The position numbers and the translations under genes are program-made. The notes under the pieces are model-generated. The model had not been told where the DNA came from, did no database searches, and saw only the letters and a program-made list of their open reading frames with translations. A DNA stretch of 64,000 nt from a virus. Positions 30,981 to 38,251 of the stretch are shown here, in pieces; the first letter of the stretch is position 1; each line of letters begins with the position of its first letter. Location of the stretch: the IMG/VR virus record IMGVR_UViG_3300044691_000366, positions 1 through 64,000 of that record; one strand, 5' to 3'.

Positions 30981-33365
30981 TCACGCCGCTGTCAGAATGG
31001 TCTTGAGTTCGCGCATCACGGCGCCAGGCAGTTCTTCCAGGGTCCGCAGCACAGCGAACTTCGGATAGAAGCGCCGAACGCTGTCATCCATGATGCCGAT
31101 GCCGACCAGGTCGATCCGCATCTTCTTCGCGTCCAGAACCGCGCGATGCAGATCAGCCTCGATCTCGTGCGGGAAGCTGCTCTCGCAGGCGGGACTGCCG
31201 TCCGACAACACGATCATCACCTTGCGAACTTCGCGACGCATCGCGAGCCGACTACCCGCGATCCGGACGCATTCGCCGTCGATGTTCTGGTGCAGGCGCA
31301 GATGACCGGCGCTGGGCATCGCAAAGCGACGCTTGACCTCGGGTGTCAGCCGTTCGTCGAAGGTCTTGTAGATCGGGACGTAGAGCGGCTCGACCCGCGT
31401 GAAATCCTTGCCGATGCGCGCAGCTTCCGCGGCGACTTCGACATGATCAGGAGCGGGATCGGTAGCGCCATATCTGCCGTAGGGCAGGGTAGTAAAGCCC
31501 AGAACCTCGTGCTTGATGCCGACCCGCTCCAGGGTCTGCGACAGCGCGAAGCCCGCTTTCATGGCGACGGCGATAGGGGTATCTGTTGCGCCGCGTCCGC
31601 CGTGTCTCATTGACCCGGAATTATCGATCAGCAGGGTGACGGCCGTCTCCTTCGACTTGTGCTCCTGCTTGCGGCGGAACACCCGATCGTCGTTGATGGT
31701 CAGGCGGTGAAGGGATCCAGCGTGTAGCCGGCCCGATCGAAACCCAGGCACCTTGATGACCTGGCTGCGCGATGCCATCATGCGCTCGATGTCCTTTTGC
31801 ATCGGCGCGACCATGTGATTGGTGTCGTCTTCCATGCGCTTGACGACGCTGGCGGACAACATCGAGGTATCCTTGACGATCTCGACCTTGTCGAACTCGC
31901 GGGTGTAGACCCGGTAATCCGAATCGAGGGCGTCGGCCGTTGCGATCTCGGTCAGGACTTCGGCGATCGCGTCGCCCAGATCCGTATCCGAGAGGTCTAT
32001 TTCCGCTTCACTGAACGGCGTGCATTTGCGGCCGGCTGCAGTTTCGTCGCTTTCACCCGGCTCATCGTCGTCGGCACCATCCGAACCGTCACCAGGCTCG
32101 TCGTCCGAATCACCATCGCCTTCAGCATCATCGGCCCCATCGTCAGCGTCCGAGCCGCCTTCATCGGCTTCCGCGTCGCCGTCAGGCGCGTCACCCGCAT
32201 CCTCGTCAGGCCCGCCATCGCCGTCGCCGGCTTCATCATCACCGGTCGACTCGGGCTTCGTGCCCTCGGCGTCATCCTCGCCATCGCCTTCATCTCCAGC
32301 AGGTTCATGGTCGCCGTCATCGGCTGGATCTTCCGCTTCGGCGGGTTCGTCGCCCTCGGCGTCGTCAGGATCTTTCGACCCCTCTTTGGGCTTTTCCTTT
32401 GTCGGTTCATCATCTTCACCTTCAGGCTTGGTCTCGTCTTTTTCACCGCCGGAACCTTTGTCCTCGTCGTCCTCGGGCTTCTCCGGGTTCGAACCTTCGC
32501 CGTCCTGCTTTTCATCGGACTTCTCATCCGATTTGCTATCGTCGCCAGGCTCGTCGCTCGGCTTGCCTGCCGGCGGCGGAGGGGGCGGGGGAGGCGGCGC
32601 CGGATGCAGGATCTTGTAATACTCCTCGGCGATCGTCAGTGTGTCGGCGGTGCTCTTGAGCCGCGGCATGCGCTCGATGTCGGCGGCCGACATCGCTTTA
32701 GCGAAGGCTGCGACCAGCGGGTGCGCCCACAGATTGTTATCGTTCATGAAGCGCTGGAAGATCGGCTGACCAGACCAGGCGCGCGTCATCGGCACCATGA
32801 TCGCGCTAAACGATTCCTCGTCGGTCCTGGCCTTCTCGATCGCGGGCAGAGCGACCCGTGCCAGAAACATTTCGTGCAGTTTTTCGAGGTTGTAGGCCGA
32901 ACCCTTGAACTGGTTCGACATCATCCGCTCCTCGTAGGGATCCTCGACGATATTGTGGAGCTGATGCAGCTCGGCGATCGCGACCTTGTCGCTCTGCTTT
33001 GAGACCTTCGCCAGCTTTAGCGCGGTCGACTCCTTGAGCCGGCCCATCTCGGGGCTCATGTCGGTATGGAGAATGTGACCGACTTCGTGATCGATGAAGC
33101 CCTGGATCGCCATCAGGAAGACGTCGTCAGCATCGTCCGGGATATGCGGAATGTTGACGCGATTGACCTTGCCCGTTCGCGGGTCGTGGGCGACGTAGGC
33201 CTGCGCGCCAATCTGGGTGACGCGAAGGCCTTTGCCGGCAATCATCGGGGTGAGCTTTACGATAACCTCGCGAAGCAGCGCGACCTTCGGGTTGATTGTC
33301 CCGACTGTCGGCTTGGCTACTGCTTCGGCCGATCTAAAGCTTGATCTCGATCTCGGTCGTCTCAT
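30981..33365 (-). CDS. cobT: CobT-like VWA protein with HExxH motif and acidic linker
   Basis: 794 residues in three parts. Residues about 20-260 contain HEVGH (93-97), followed by NIVEDPYEE, a zinc-metallopeptidase-like set. Residues about 265-460 are a Pro-rich, very acidic low-complexity linker, with many D/E-G-D repeats. The C-terminal 300 residues are a VWA domain with an intact MIDAS (LLIDNSGSM and later a Thr/Asp pair, LSDGSPAC). This is the layout of CobT and of DUF2201-type VWA proteins. It should work with the CobS-like ATPase. Whether it inserts cobalt or acts as a protease or chaperone is open. Confidence 0.8.
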   Translation of the reverse strand: MRRPRSRSSFRSAEAVAKPTVGTINPKVALLREVIVKLTPMIAGKGLRVTQIGAQAYVAHDPRTGKVNRVNIPHIPDDADDVFLMAIQGFIDHEVGHILHTDMSPEMGRLKESTALKLAKVSKQSDKVAIAELHQLHNIVEDPYEERMMSNQFKGSAYNLEKLHEMFLARVALPAIEKARTDEESFSAIMVPMTRAWSGQPIFQRFMNDNNLWAHPLVAAFAKAMSAADIERMPRLKSTADTLTIAEEYYKILHPAPPPPPPPPPAGKPSDEPGDDSKSDEKSDEKQDGEGSNPEKPEDDEDKGSGGEKDETKPEGEDDEPTKEKPKEGSKDPDDAEGDEPAEAEDPADDGDHEPAGDEGDGEDDAEGTKPESTGDDEAGDGDGGPDEDAGDAPDGDAEADEGGSDADDGADDAEGDGDSDDEPGDGSDGADDDEPGESDETAAGRKCTPFSEAEIDLSDTDLGDAIAEVLTEIATADALDSDYRVYTREFDKVEIVKDTSMLSASVVKRMEDDTNHMVAPMQKDIERMMASRSQVIKVPGFRSGRLHAGSLHRLTINDDRVFRRKQEHKSKETAVTLLIDNSGSMRHGGRGATDTPIAVAMKAGFALSQTLERVGIKHEVLGFTTLPYGRYGATDPAPDHVEVAAEAARIGKDFTRVEPLYVPIYKTFDERLTPEVKRRFAMPSAGHLRLHQNIDGECVRIAGSRLAMRREVRKVMIVLSDGSPACESSFPHEIEADLHRAVLDAKKMRIDLVGIGIMDDSVRRFYPKFAVLRTLEELPGAVMRELKTILTAA

Positions 33366-33378
33366 TATTCCCCGCCTT

Positions 33379-33420
33379 TAAGTCACGATTGACTGTAGTC
33401 AGAAACTACAGCGAAGCGAT
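33379..33420 (-). promoter_or_regulatory. Operator palindrome upstream of the CobT-like gene
   Basis: TAAGTCACGATTGACTGT (33379-33396). The neighbouring -10-like sequence is CGCTGTAGT, a weak version of GCTATAnT, so the promoter assignment is uncertain. Confidence 0.6.
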
Positions 33421-33618
33421 ATGGGAAACAACTGGGAGCAGCGCGGGAAGTAGTGCCCAGCCGCCCATCGCGGGCAGCAGCACATGGATAGGCCCATAGG
33501 CGGGGTGTCGGCCGCTGACGATCTTGATCGAGGGGGTTTCGTGAACGGCGCTGTCTTGCAGGTCGAGCGCGATGGTGATGGCTTCTTCGTGACTTACATT
33601 AAGAATGGAGGAAAGCAT
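33406..33618 (-). CDS. Hypothetical protein, 70 aa
   Basis: Not recognised. Starts MLSSILNVSHEEAITIALDL at ATG 33618 (an ATG at 33657 is also possible). The C-terminal end is hydrophobic (LLPAMGGWALLPALLPVV). The gene sits between two operator palindromes. Confidence 0.45.
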   Translation of the reverse strand: MLSSILNVSHEEAITIALDLQDSAVHETPSIKIVSGRHPAYGPIHVLLPAMGGWALLPALLPVVSHIASL

Positions 33619-33660
33619 ATTCGGAGATCCGTTCTGCCGCCGCACGGGGCATGCCATGAA

Positions 33661-33678
33661 TAAGTAAACGTTGACTGT
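33661..33678 (-). promoter_or_regulatory. Operator palindrome
   Basis: TAAGTAAACGTTGACTGT between the terminator of the XRE-type regulator and the 70-aa gene. No good -10 is seen. Confidence 0.6.
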
Positions 33679-33690
33679 AGGCTTAGGGCA

Positions 33691-33730
33691 CGAAAAAGGC
33701 GCACACGCAATAGCGCAAGCGCCTTTTTCG
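33691..33730. terminator. Bidirectional intrinsic terminator
   Basis: A perfect 12-bp stem, CGAAAAAGGCGC (33691-33702) with GCGCCTTTTTCG (33719-33730), with A-tract and T-tract on either side. It ends the XRE-type regulator gene on the minus strand. Confidence 0.85.
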
Positions 33731-34153
33731 CTAGTGGACGAGCGCGGACAGCGCCTTGTGGGTGCCGACCGGCGGCGCCGGATCGCTATCTTTGGTGACC
33801 TTGCGCCAAATATCGATCAGGGCCGATTCGTTTTTGGTGATGATATTGCCGAAGATCTCCTGAACCGCCTGAAGTTCCTCGGGCCAATGCTGCACCATGA
33901 CCAGGCGCATCAGCAGCGCCGGATCAACGCCGAGCGATCGCGCCAGTTGCGGCACTTTCGGGATCGGCACTTTCACTTCTTCGCGGCGGAACATGGAAAC
34001 CATATTCGGCATCTTGTAACCCAGCTCTTCGGCAATGATCTTCTGGGTTCGCCCCATCGACGCCTGGATGTCGAGGTGCTTGGAAATAAATTCCGCAACG
34101 GTAATGCGGCTATGCGCGTCGGACCCTGCGGTCCTTGCGGTAGATTTTTTCAT
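33731..34153 (-). CDS. XRE/Cro-CI-type DNA-binding regulator
   Basis: 140 residues starting MKKSTARTAGSD at ATG 34153, with a GAGGACG ribosome-binding site; an ATG at 34180 is possible. A helix-turn-helix is visible in RTQKIIAEELGYKMPNMVSM, followed by the typical IPKVPQLARSLGVDPALLMR extension of XRE-type regulators. It stands at the divergence point between leftward and rightward transcription, has the operator palindrome in its own promoter and its own terminator. It is therefore the best candidate in the window for the protein that binds the 19 palindromes. Confidence 0.7.
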   Translation of the reverse strand: MKKSTARTAGSDAHSRITVAEFISKHLDIQASMGRTQKIIAEELGYKMPNMVSMFRREEVKVPIPKVPQLARSLGVDPALLMRLVMVQHWPEELQAVQEIFGNIITKNESALIDIWRKVTKDSDPAPPVGTHKALSALVH

Positions 34154-34240
34154 GTCTACGTCCTCGTGGTGGATACTCATCTAACTCAAAACCTTCTTCT
34201 GTTGTCCTTGTGTGTGCGTTGCTCAACTGAGCACGATAGA

Positions 34241-34282
34241 GATATAGCAGCGCATCAAAGGGACAGAAGTCAATTCTTACTT
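34241..34282 (-). promoter_or_regulatory. Promoter and operator of the XRE-type regulator
   Basis: -10 TATATC (34241-34246, after TGC), 16-bp spacer, -35 TTCTGT (34263-34268). Operator GAAGTCAATTCTTACTTT (about 34266-34282) overlaps the -35, so self-regulation is likely. Confidence 0.65.
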
Positions 34283-34319
34283 TGCTTATTTGGGAGTTTC
34301 GGGCTGGAGTCAAGCATCT

Positions 34320-34547
34320 TTTAACCAATTGTGTTTATTAGGTTCGAAATATCAAAGCCATATCAATGGCTTACAGGCAAAATATTCCATAATGAAGGTT
34401 ATGCGAATCGGCTTTGCCGTTCAACCTTGACTGTCTGAACCAGGCTGTGACCTGGTTTCGCGGTCAGAATACCAGGCTACAGCCTAACCCCTATGCGACT
34501 CAACTCGAATCGGTCATGACTCGTGGCGCAACGAGTCGGAGCCCTCA
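34320..34547 (+). promoter_or_regulatory. Control region with several inverted repeats
   Basis: An AT-richer stretch with no gene. Inverted repeats: AAGCCAT/ATGGCTT (34354-34371), AACCAGG/CCTGGTT (about 34438-34457), AGGCT/AGCCT (about 34473-34484) and GACTCGT/ACGAGTC (about 34518-34537). A plus-strand -10-like CATAAT (34388-34393) is followed by the operator half-site TTGACTGT (34427-34434). It may hold the rightward promoter and regulator sites. Confidence 0.5.
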
Positions 34548-34751
34548 ATGGATACCGGAAATCACGACCGCGTCCGCAAGATGCGGCAGAACCGCAAGAA
34601 GGCGGGCTTCACCGAGACGAACGTGTGGATCCCGAGTGAAGTGCGTCAGGCGATCGACCAAAAGATAGTCGAAGGTGAGTTCCCGACCCGTCGCATGGCT
34701 ATTATTCACGCTTTGGAAAAGGCTTACAAACCAACGAAAACAGAGGCTTAG
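34548..34751 (+). CDS. Small RHH-like regulator, 67 aa
   Basis: A basic N-terminus (HDRVRKMRQNRKKAG) leads into a strand FTETNVWIP and two helices (SEVRQAIDQKIVEGEF, RRMAIIHALEKAY). This order fits a ribbon-helix-helix DNA-binding fold. It lies directly upstream of repC with an intrinsic terminator between, so copy-number or rightward promoter control is likely. The family assignment is by pattern only. Confidence 0.55.
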   Translation: MDTGNHDRVRKMRQNRKKAGFTETNVWIPSEVRQAIDQKIVEGEFPTRRMAIIHALEKAYKPTKTEA

Positions 34752-34755
34752 ACAA

Positions 34756-34830
34756 GCAAAAGCCCCGCTGAGTTTGCCGCTCAGCAGGGCTTTCGGGTCT
34801 TGGAAGGCGTAAGAGGGGCCTTGAAACACC
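34756..34830 (-). ncRNA. Candidate antisense (counter-transcribed) RNA in the repC leader
   Basis: On the minus strand a promoter is visible with -35 TTGACA (34859-34864), a 17-bp spacer and -10 CATAAG (34836-34841). The transcript would run about 70 bases to the hairpin at 34761-34791 (11 of 12 pairs) followed by GGGGCTTTTGC, an intrinsic terminator. A small RNA of this size and position, opposite the repC leader, is the known copy-number control of repABC replicons. Confidence 0.55.
34758..34793. terminator. Terminator hairpin between the RHH-like gene and repC
   Basis: AGCCCCGCTGAG (34761-34772) pairs with CTCAGCAGGGCT (34780-34791) with one mismatch. It has TTT on the plus side and TTTT on the minus side, so it can end transcripts from both directions. 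Confidence 0.7.
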
Positions 34831-34914
34831 CCCTCCTTATGCCCTCCCAGAATCAAAGTGTCAATAACGCCGCTTTGGCGATCGCCCGCGCTTGTCCAAA
34901 TTTTGGGGAAGATC

Positions 34915-36075
34915 ATGCGAACGGCTCTTTCGGGAGGCCGGCCGACGTCGGCTGCTGCCTTGGAGGCACGACAACACCAGCTCGACGCCGAGCGCCAGGT
35001 CACGCGCAAGGAACTGTCGATGGCTGGGCGCGACGCCATGCGCGGGCTCAATCTTCGCGCCAACGACCGCCTCCTCCTGGGCGAGCTGATCGGCTGCTGG
35101 GGTGAGCGCATGGTCAATGACCGGATCATGGTCCACCCCTCGAACGAATACCTGGTGGCCCGCACTGGTCTGTCCGAGCGCCAGGTCCGCTATGGGATGC
35201 GGCGCCTGGTCGAGGAGAAGCTGGTGATCCCGAAGGACTCCGCCAACGGCAAGCGCTTCGTGGTCAAGAACCGGGCCGGCTCGATCGTCGACGTCTACGG
35301 CTTCGACCTGACCCCGGTGTTTGCGCGCCGCGGCGAGTGGTTCACGCTGGTCGCTGCCCAGGAAGCGCAGCGCGAGGCCAGGGCGCGTCTGTTCGACGAG
35401 GTGACAATCTGCCGGCGTGCGATCGAGGAGGTCGTCAGCGCCCTCGCCCGCCTGAGCAACGAGCGCTTTCAGGTCGATCTCGATCTCGAGGAACTGGCCG
35501 CGCGCACGCCGCGCCGGAATCTGACCGTTCATGAAGGCGTGCTGGCGCTGCTCGTCGACGCCTGGCGATCGCTGCGCGAGGTTGCCGAGGAAACCTACTA
35601 CCAGGCCGCCTCTGGCGGCAAACTGTGCCCTCACATTGAATCAAAGCCCCCTGGTCTATTAGATAAAACCTTGGAACAAGAAGCTTCCAACGAAGCTGGG
35701 GGCGTAGAAGAACCTTCTCCGATCGCGAGCAATGCGCCCGTCGAGCTGGTAGTCGAAGCATGTCCTTCTCTTTTGGAGTTTGTCGAGAGGCCGCGAACCG
35801 AGGTTGATCTGGTCGCCGCCGGGCGGTATTTGCGGTCATCGCTCGGGGCGTCGGGCGATGTCTGGGACGAAGCATGCAAGGCGCTGGGGCCGGTCAATGC
35901 CGCCGCGGCCGTCTGCCTGGTGTTCCAGCTCTACAACGACGACGTTTCCTCGGAGGAGCCCAAGATCCGTAATCCGGGCGGCTACCTTCGCGCCATGGTC
36001 CGGACGTTCAAGGACGGCCGGTCGAACGTGCGCCGCGAGTTGATGACGATGATCCGAAAACGGGAGCGACAATGA
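34915..36075 (+). CDS. repC: RepC-like replication initiator (repABC family)
   Basis: 386 residues. The N-terminal half matches plasmid RepC: VHPSNEYLVARTGLSERQVR, MRRLVEEKLVIPKDSANGKR, VKNRAGSIVDVYGFDLTPVF and then an ARLFDEVTICRRAIEE region. The C-terminal half (LGPVNAAAAVCLVFQLYN, NPGGYLRAMVRTF) also fits. RepC binds its origin, often inside repC itself, to start replication of alphaproteobacterial plasmids. No repA/repB partition genes are in the window. ATG 34915 follows TTGGGGAAGATC. The next gene overlaps by ATGA. Confidence 0.88.
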   Translation: MRTALSGGRPTSAAALEARQHQLDAERQVTRKELSMAGRDAMRGLNLRANDRLLLGELIGCWGERMVNDRIMVHPSNEYLVARTGLSERQVRYGMRRLVEEKLVIPKDSANGKRFVVKNRAGSIVDVYGFDLTPVFARRGEWFTLVAAQEAQREARARLFDEVTICRRAIEEVVSALARLSNERFQVDLDLEELAARTPRRNLTVHEGVLALLVDAWRSLREVAEETYYQAASGGKLCPHIESKPPGLLDKTLEQEASNEAGGVEEPSPIASNAPVELVVEACPSLLEFVERPRTEVDLVAAGRYLRSSLGASGDVWDEACKALGPVNAAAAVCLVFQLYNDDVSSEEPKIRNPGGYLRAMVRTFKDGRSNVRRELMTMIRKRERQ

Positions 36076-36833
36076 AGCCGTTAGGTTTTTACAACCCGCG
36101 AACGGCCGCGGTTGTTCGGAACACGGCAAAGCGAAACAAGATGCGCGACCGGCATTTCGACCGATTCGTCGGCCCACTGATCGAGCAGGCCTATGACGAA
36201 GGCGTGGTCTATTTTGGGCAACTGGCCGATTGGCTCAACAGTCGCCCTGTTCGCACCTGGAAAAACGAAGTCTGGACCAGGAGTCGGATCAAGGAAGCAT
36301 TCCGGCGCCAGCGTATTCGTCTCGCGCTGAAGTATCCGGTCGGTTTACCCACCTGCCCTGTCTGCGGCAGGATCGATCGCGTCGGCTGCGAAACCCAGGC
36401 GACCTGGTGCTATCCTGATTTTCGGATCAAGGGAACGACCAAGCCTCGCGTGTATAAGGCCCGCCCGATGCCACCGCCTCGGCAGATGCTGATCGCGCAA
36501 GAGGAGGAATGGCGCCGGGTCGACGCGCTTAAAATCGGGATTTCAAGCCGCGGCCGAGTTCGTAGGCGACGGCTTTTGGAACCGAAGGTTGGGCTGGATG
36601 GGCATTTATACGTCGAAGTCGATGGCTTTCGGTATTTCGTCGCCTATCTCGTGACGACAATCTTTCATGGACCGCGGGTCGGAGCCGAGACCATTCACTT
36701 CATCGACGGCGATTATGGCAATGCTTGTGCCGCAAATCTCGGCTGGGGCAAAGCTCGGCGGAAACGGTTGGCGCTGCCGGCGCCGCGGCCTGTGAGCGAT
36801 ATTGACCAGACGCTGAAATTGGGTTCAAGCTAG
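36072..36833 (+). CDS. HNH-like protein with additional N-terminal domain, 253 aa
   Basis: The C-terminal part resembles a NUMOD4/HNH core: a FVAYLVTTIFHGPRVG segment, then TIHFIDGDYGNACAANLGWG, where the usual HxD..N...NLxW pattern is kept but one His is not obvious. A pair of cysteines (CPVCG) lies mid-protein. The N-terminal 90 residues (HFDRFVGPLIEQAYDEGVVY) are helical and unassigned. It is co-translated with RepC (ATGA), so it may be a mobile nuclease or a RepC accessory. Confidence 0.55.
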   Translation: MKPLGFYNPRTAAVVRNTAKRNKMRDRHFDRFVGPLIEQAYDEGVVYFGQLADWLNSRPVRTWKNEVWTRSRIKEAFRRQRIRLALKYPVGLPTCPVCGRIDRVGCETQATWCYPDFRIKGTTKPRVYKARPMPPPRQMLIAQEEEWRRVDALKIGISSRGRVRRRRLLEPKVGLDGHLYVEVDGFRYFVAYLVTTIFHGPRVGAETIHFIDGDYGNACAANLGWGKARRKRLALPAPRPVSDIDQTLKLGSS

Positions 36834-36861
36834 GGTTGCGCCCTGAGAGAGCGCAACGAAC

Positions 36862-36904
36862 AAAGGCGGCCCGTGTCTCCACCGCGTTGGCACGGGCCGC
36901 CTTT
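36862..36904. terminator. Bidirectional intrinsic terminator
   Basis: A 14-bp perfect stem, AAAGGCGGCCCGTG with CACGGGCCGCCTTT, around a 15-base loop. It separates the rightward repC operon from the leftward genes. Confidence 0.85.
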
Positions 36905-36906
36905 GA

Positions 36907-36984
36907 TCAACCCTTGCGGGCCGCCCAGACGACTGAGGCGGTGCCGACCAGGATCAGGAAACTCATAACTCCGAACTCAATCAT
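36907..36984 (-). CDS. Tiny membrane protein, 25 aa, strong RBS
   Basis: ATG 36984 follows AAGGAGGTTTCA, the best Shine-Dalgarno sequence of the region. The peptide MIEFGVMSFLILVGTASVVW ends AARKG: one membrane helix and a basic tail. Function unknown. Confidence 0.5.
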   Translation of the reverse strand: MIEFGVMSFLILVGTASVVWAARKG

Positions 36985-37011
36985 TGAAACCTCCTTGAGG
37001 ACGGCTGACAA

Positions 37012-37218
37012 TCAGCCGACAGTGAACTTGGTGACCTTGGAATCCTTGTCGACCCAGACATTCAGCCGATCGGGCTCGACGTCGATATTTCCCGAGATGC
37101 CGTTGCTGGGGTCCAGGACGTTGACTGAATGGTGCTGCGCGTGGGCCGCAAGCTCGATCGCGTCCTCGACGAAGCGCAATTCTTTGCCCTTGAAGGCGGC
37201 GAAGGGTGCGAGGTTCAT
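37012..37218 (-). CDS. Small protein resembling I78 peptidase inhibitors, 68 aa
   Basis: The C-terminal EPDRLNVWVDKDSKVTKFTV matches the RLNvxvDxxgxVtxv pattern of the I78 inhibitor family, although the usual terminal Cys-Gly is replaced by Val-Gly. The N-terminal part is helical (DAIELAAHAQHH). No signal peptide is seen, so an inhibitor of a cytoplasmic protease, or simply a related fold, is possible. Confidence 0.45.
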   Translation of the reverse strand: MNLAPFAAFKGKELRFVEDAIELAAHAQHHSVNVLDPSNGISGNIDVEPDRLNVWVDKDSKVTKFTVG

Positions 37219-37241
37219 TGTGCGACCTGACGTTAGAGAAT

Positions 37242-37317
37242 TGGTTGCAGGGGCGGGATTTGAACCCGCGGTGGTCGGTTATGAGCCGAGTGCCTTACCG
37301 GACTTGGCGACCCTGCT
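37242..37317 (-). tRNA. tRNA-Met (anticodon CAU) with encoded CCA
   Basis: 76 bases read on the minus strand. D-arm GCC/GGC, anticodon arm CTCGG-CTCATAA-CCGAC, T-arm GCGGG-TTCAAAT-CCCGC, then CCCTGCA, discriminator A and CCA. Acceptor pairs 2-71 to 7-66 are intact, but 1-72 is A-A and 27-43 is C-C. A CAU anticodon could also decode AUA as isoleucine if modified to lysidine. Confidence 0.88.
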
Positions 37318-37350
37318 AAAAGTTTGAGCCCCTTCCCGCAGGAGAGGGAC

Positions 37351-37372
37351 ACCCGGAGCCGTAGCTCCGGGT
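37351..37372 (-). terminator. Hairpin downstream of the virion-type protein gene
   Basis: ACCCGGAGC (37351-37359) and GCTCCGGGT (37364-37372) form a perfect 9-bp stem with a 4-base loop. No long T-run follows on the minus strand, so it may be a weak terminator or a processing/stability hairpin before the tRNA. Confidence 0.5.
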
Positions 37373-37378
37373 CTTTGG

Positions 37379-38119
37379 TTACGAAATCGCGCCCGTGCTC
37401 ACCAAGGCAACCCAGGTGCTGCCGAGATACTTGAGTTTGGCGAACTTGCCGACCGTGTCGAGCGTCAGCTTGGTTCCGCCAACGAACGCGCCATTGATCT
37501 GCGCGTTGGAGCCGGCGCCCTTGGACGCAAGGTAGAAAGTCGTCTCCTGGCCTTCCCCGCCGATCGGCAGGTCGAACTCGGTGACGGTGGTGCCGGCGAC
37601 GGTCGACAGCGCCTTGGTCTCGGCGTCGAGATCGAGCTTGTCGGCGTCCGTGCCGCCCGTGAGGGTCGCAGCCGAAACGGTCGCGTTGGCTGAAACTTCA
37701 GCCAGCGTGAAGAGGTTGCCATCGGCGCCGTAGTTAACGGCGAGGACATGAAGCTTGGTGCCACCCACGTTCGAGTAGGTCGCGTAGCCCAGCACCTTCG
37801 GCACGATCACCGCGGGAACAGCGGACAGACCGGCAGCAATCGCCGCATTCTCGACAACGAGAGCCGCCGCGATCGAGGCGACCAGCGCGTCGATGGACAG
37901 GGTCAGCGAAACGCCGATGTTGAATTCGTTGGCGACGGCGCCGGCAGCGCGGGCGGTGAAGGTGTGGCCCTTCAGAACGAAGGTCTCGCCTGCAGCGGGC
38001 TGTGCCGTGAAGGTGATGTCGCCGAGCGCCTGGCGCTTGCCGCCCAGCGGGGCGGACTGGACCTGGCCGGCAGCCAGCTCGCGGGTCTTCGACGGGTAGA
38101 GGAAGTTAATCTTGTTCAT
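37379..38119 (-). CDS. Virion-type structural protein, 246 aa
   Basis: Contains GETFVLKGHTFTARAAGAVA and EFNIGVSLTLSIDALVASIA, a pattern of small beta-domains seen in capsid-decoration and tail proteins of phages. The whole protein is Gly/Ala/Thr/Val-rich without cysteines. It is a single-gene transcript with its own promoter/operator and a downstream hairpin, which suits strong late expression. Which virion part it belongs to is unknown. Confidence 0.6.
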   Translation of the reverse strand: MNKINFLYPSKTRELAAGQVQSAPLGGKRQALGDITFTAQPAAGETFVLKGHTFTARAAGAVANEFNIGVSLTLSIDALVASIAAALVVENAAIAAGLSAVPAVIVPKVLGYATYSNVGGTKLHVLAVNYGADGNLFTLAEVSANATVSAATLTGGTDADKLDLDAETKALSTVAGTTVTEFDLPIGGEGQETTFYLASKGAGSNAQINGAFVGGTKLTLDTVGKFAKLKYLGSTWVALVSTGAIS

Positions 38120-38148
38120 CGTATCGGCCTCCCAAAGGGCTATTCGAG

Positions 38149-38185
38149 TTCAGTCAACATTGACTATAGCAGGAAACCCCTGGAG
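38149..38185 (-). promoter_or_regulatory. Promoter with overlapping operator palindrome
   Basis: The operator TCAGTCAACATTGACTAT (38149-38166) overlaps the -10 TATAGT (38163-38168, after TGC). It lies upstream of the virion-type gene. Confidence 0.7.
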
Positions 38186-38222
38186 AAAAAAGGGGCGACG
38201 CCGAAATTTTGGACGCCGCCCC
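38186..38222 (-). terminator. Intrinsic terminator
   Basis: On the minus strand GGGGCG and CGCCCC (with a further imperfect inner stem) are followed by TTTTTT (38186-38191). It ends the ligase operon just before the promoter of the virion-type gene. Confidence 0.75.
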
Positions 38223-38251
38223 TGCACACAACAGAGGAATTGGGCTAGGCC

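Noticed and set aside
31797-33002. Plus-strand ORF of 401 codons with apparent membrane segments
   Set aside because: Mirror of the acidic linker of the CobT-like gene; the hydrophobic look comes from the complement of Asp/Glu codons.
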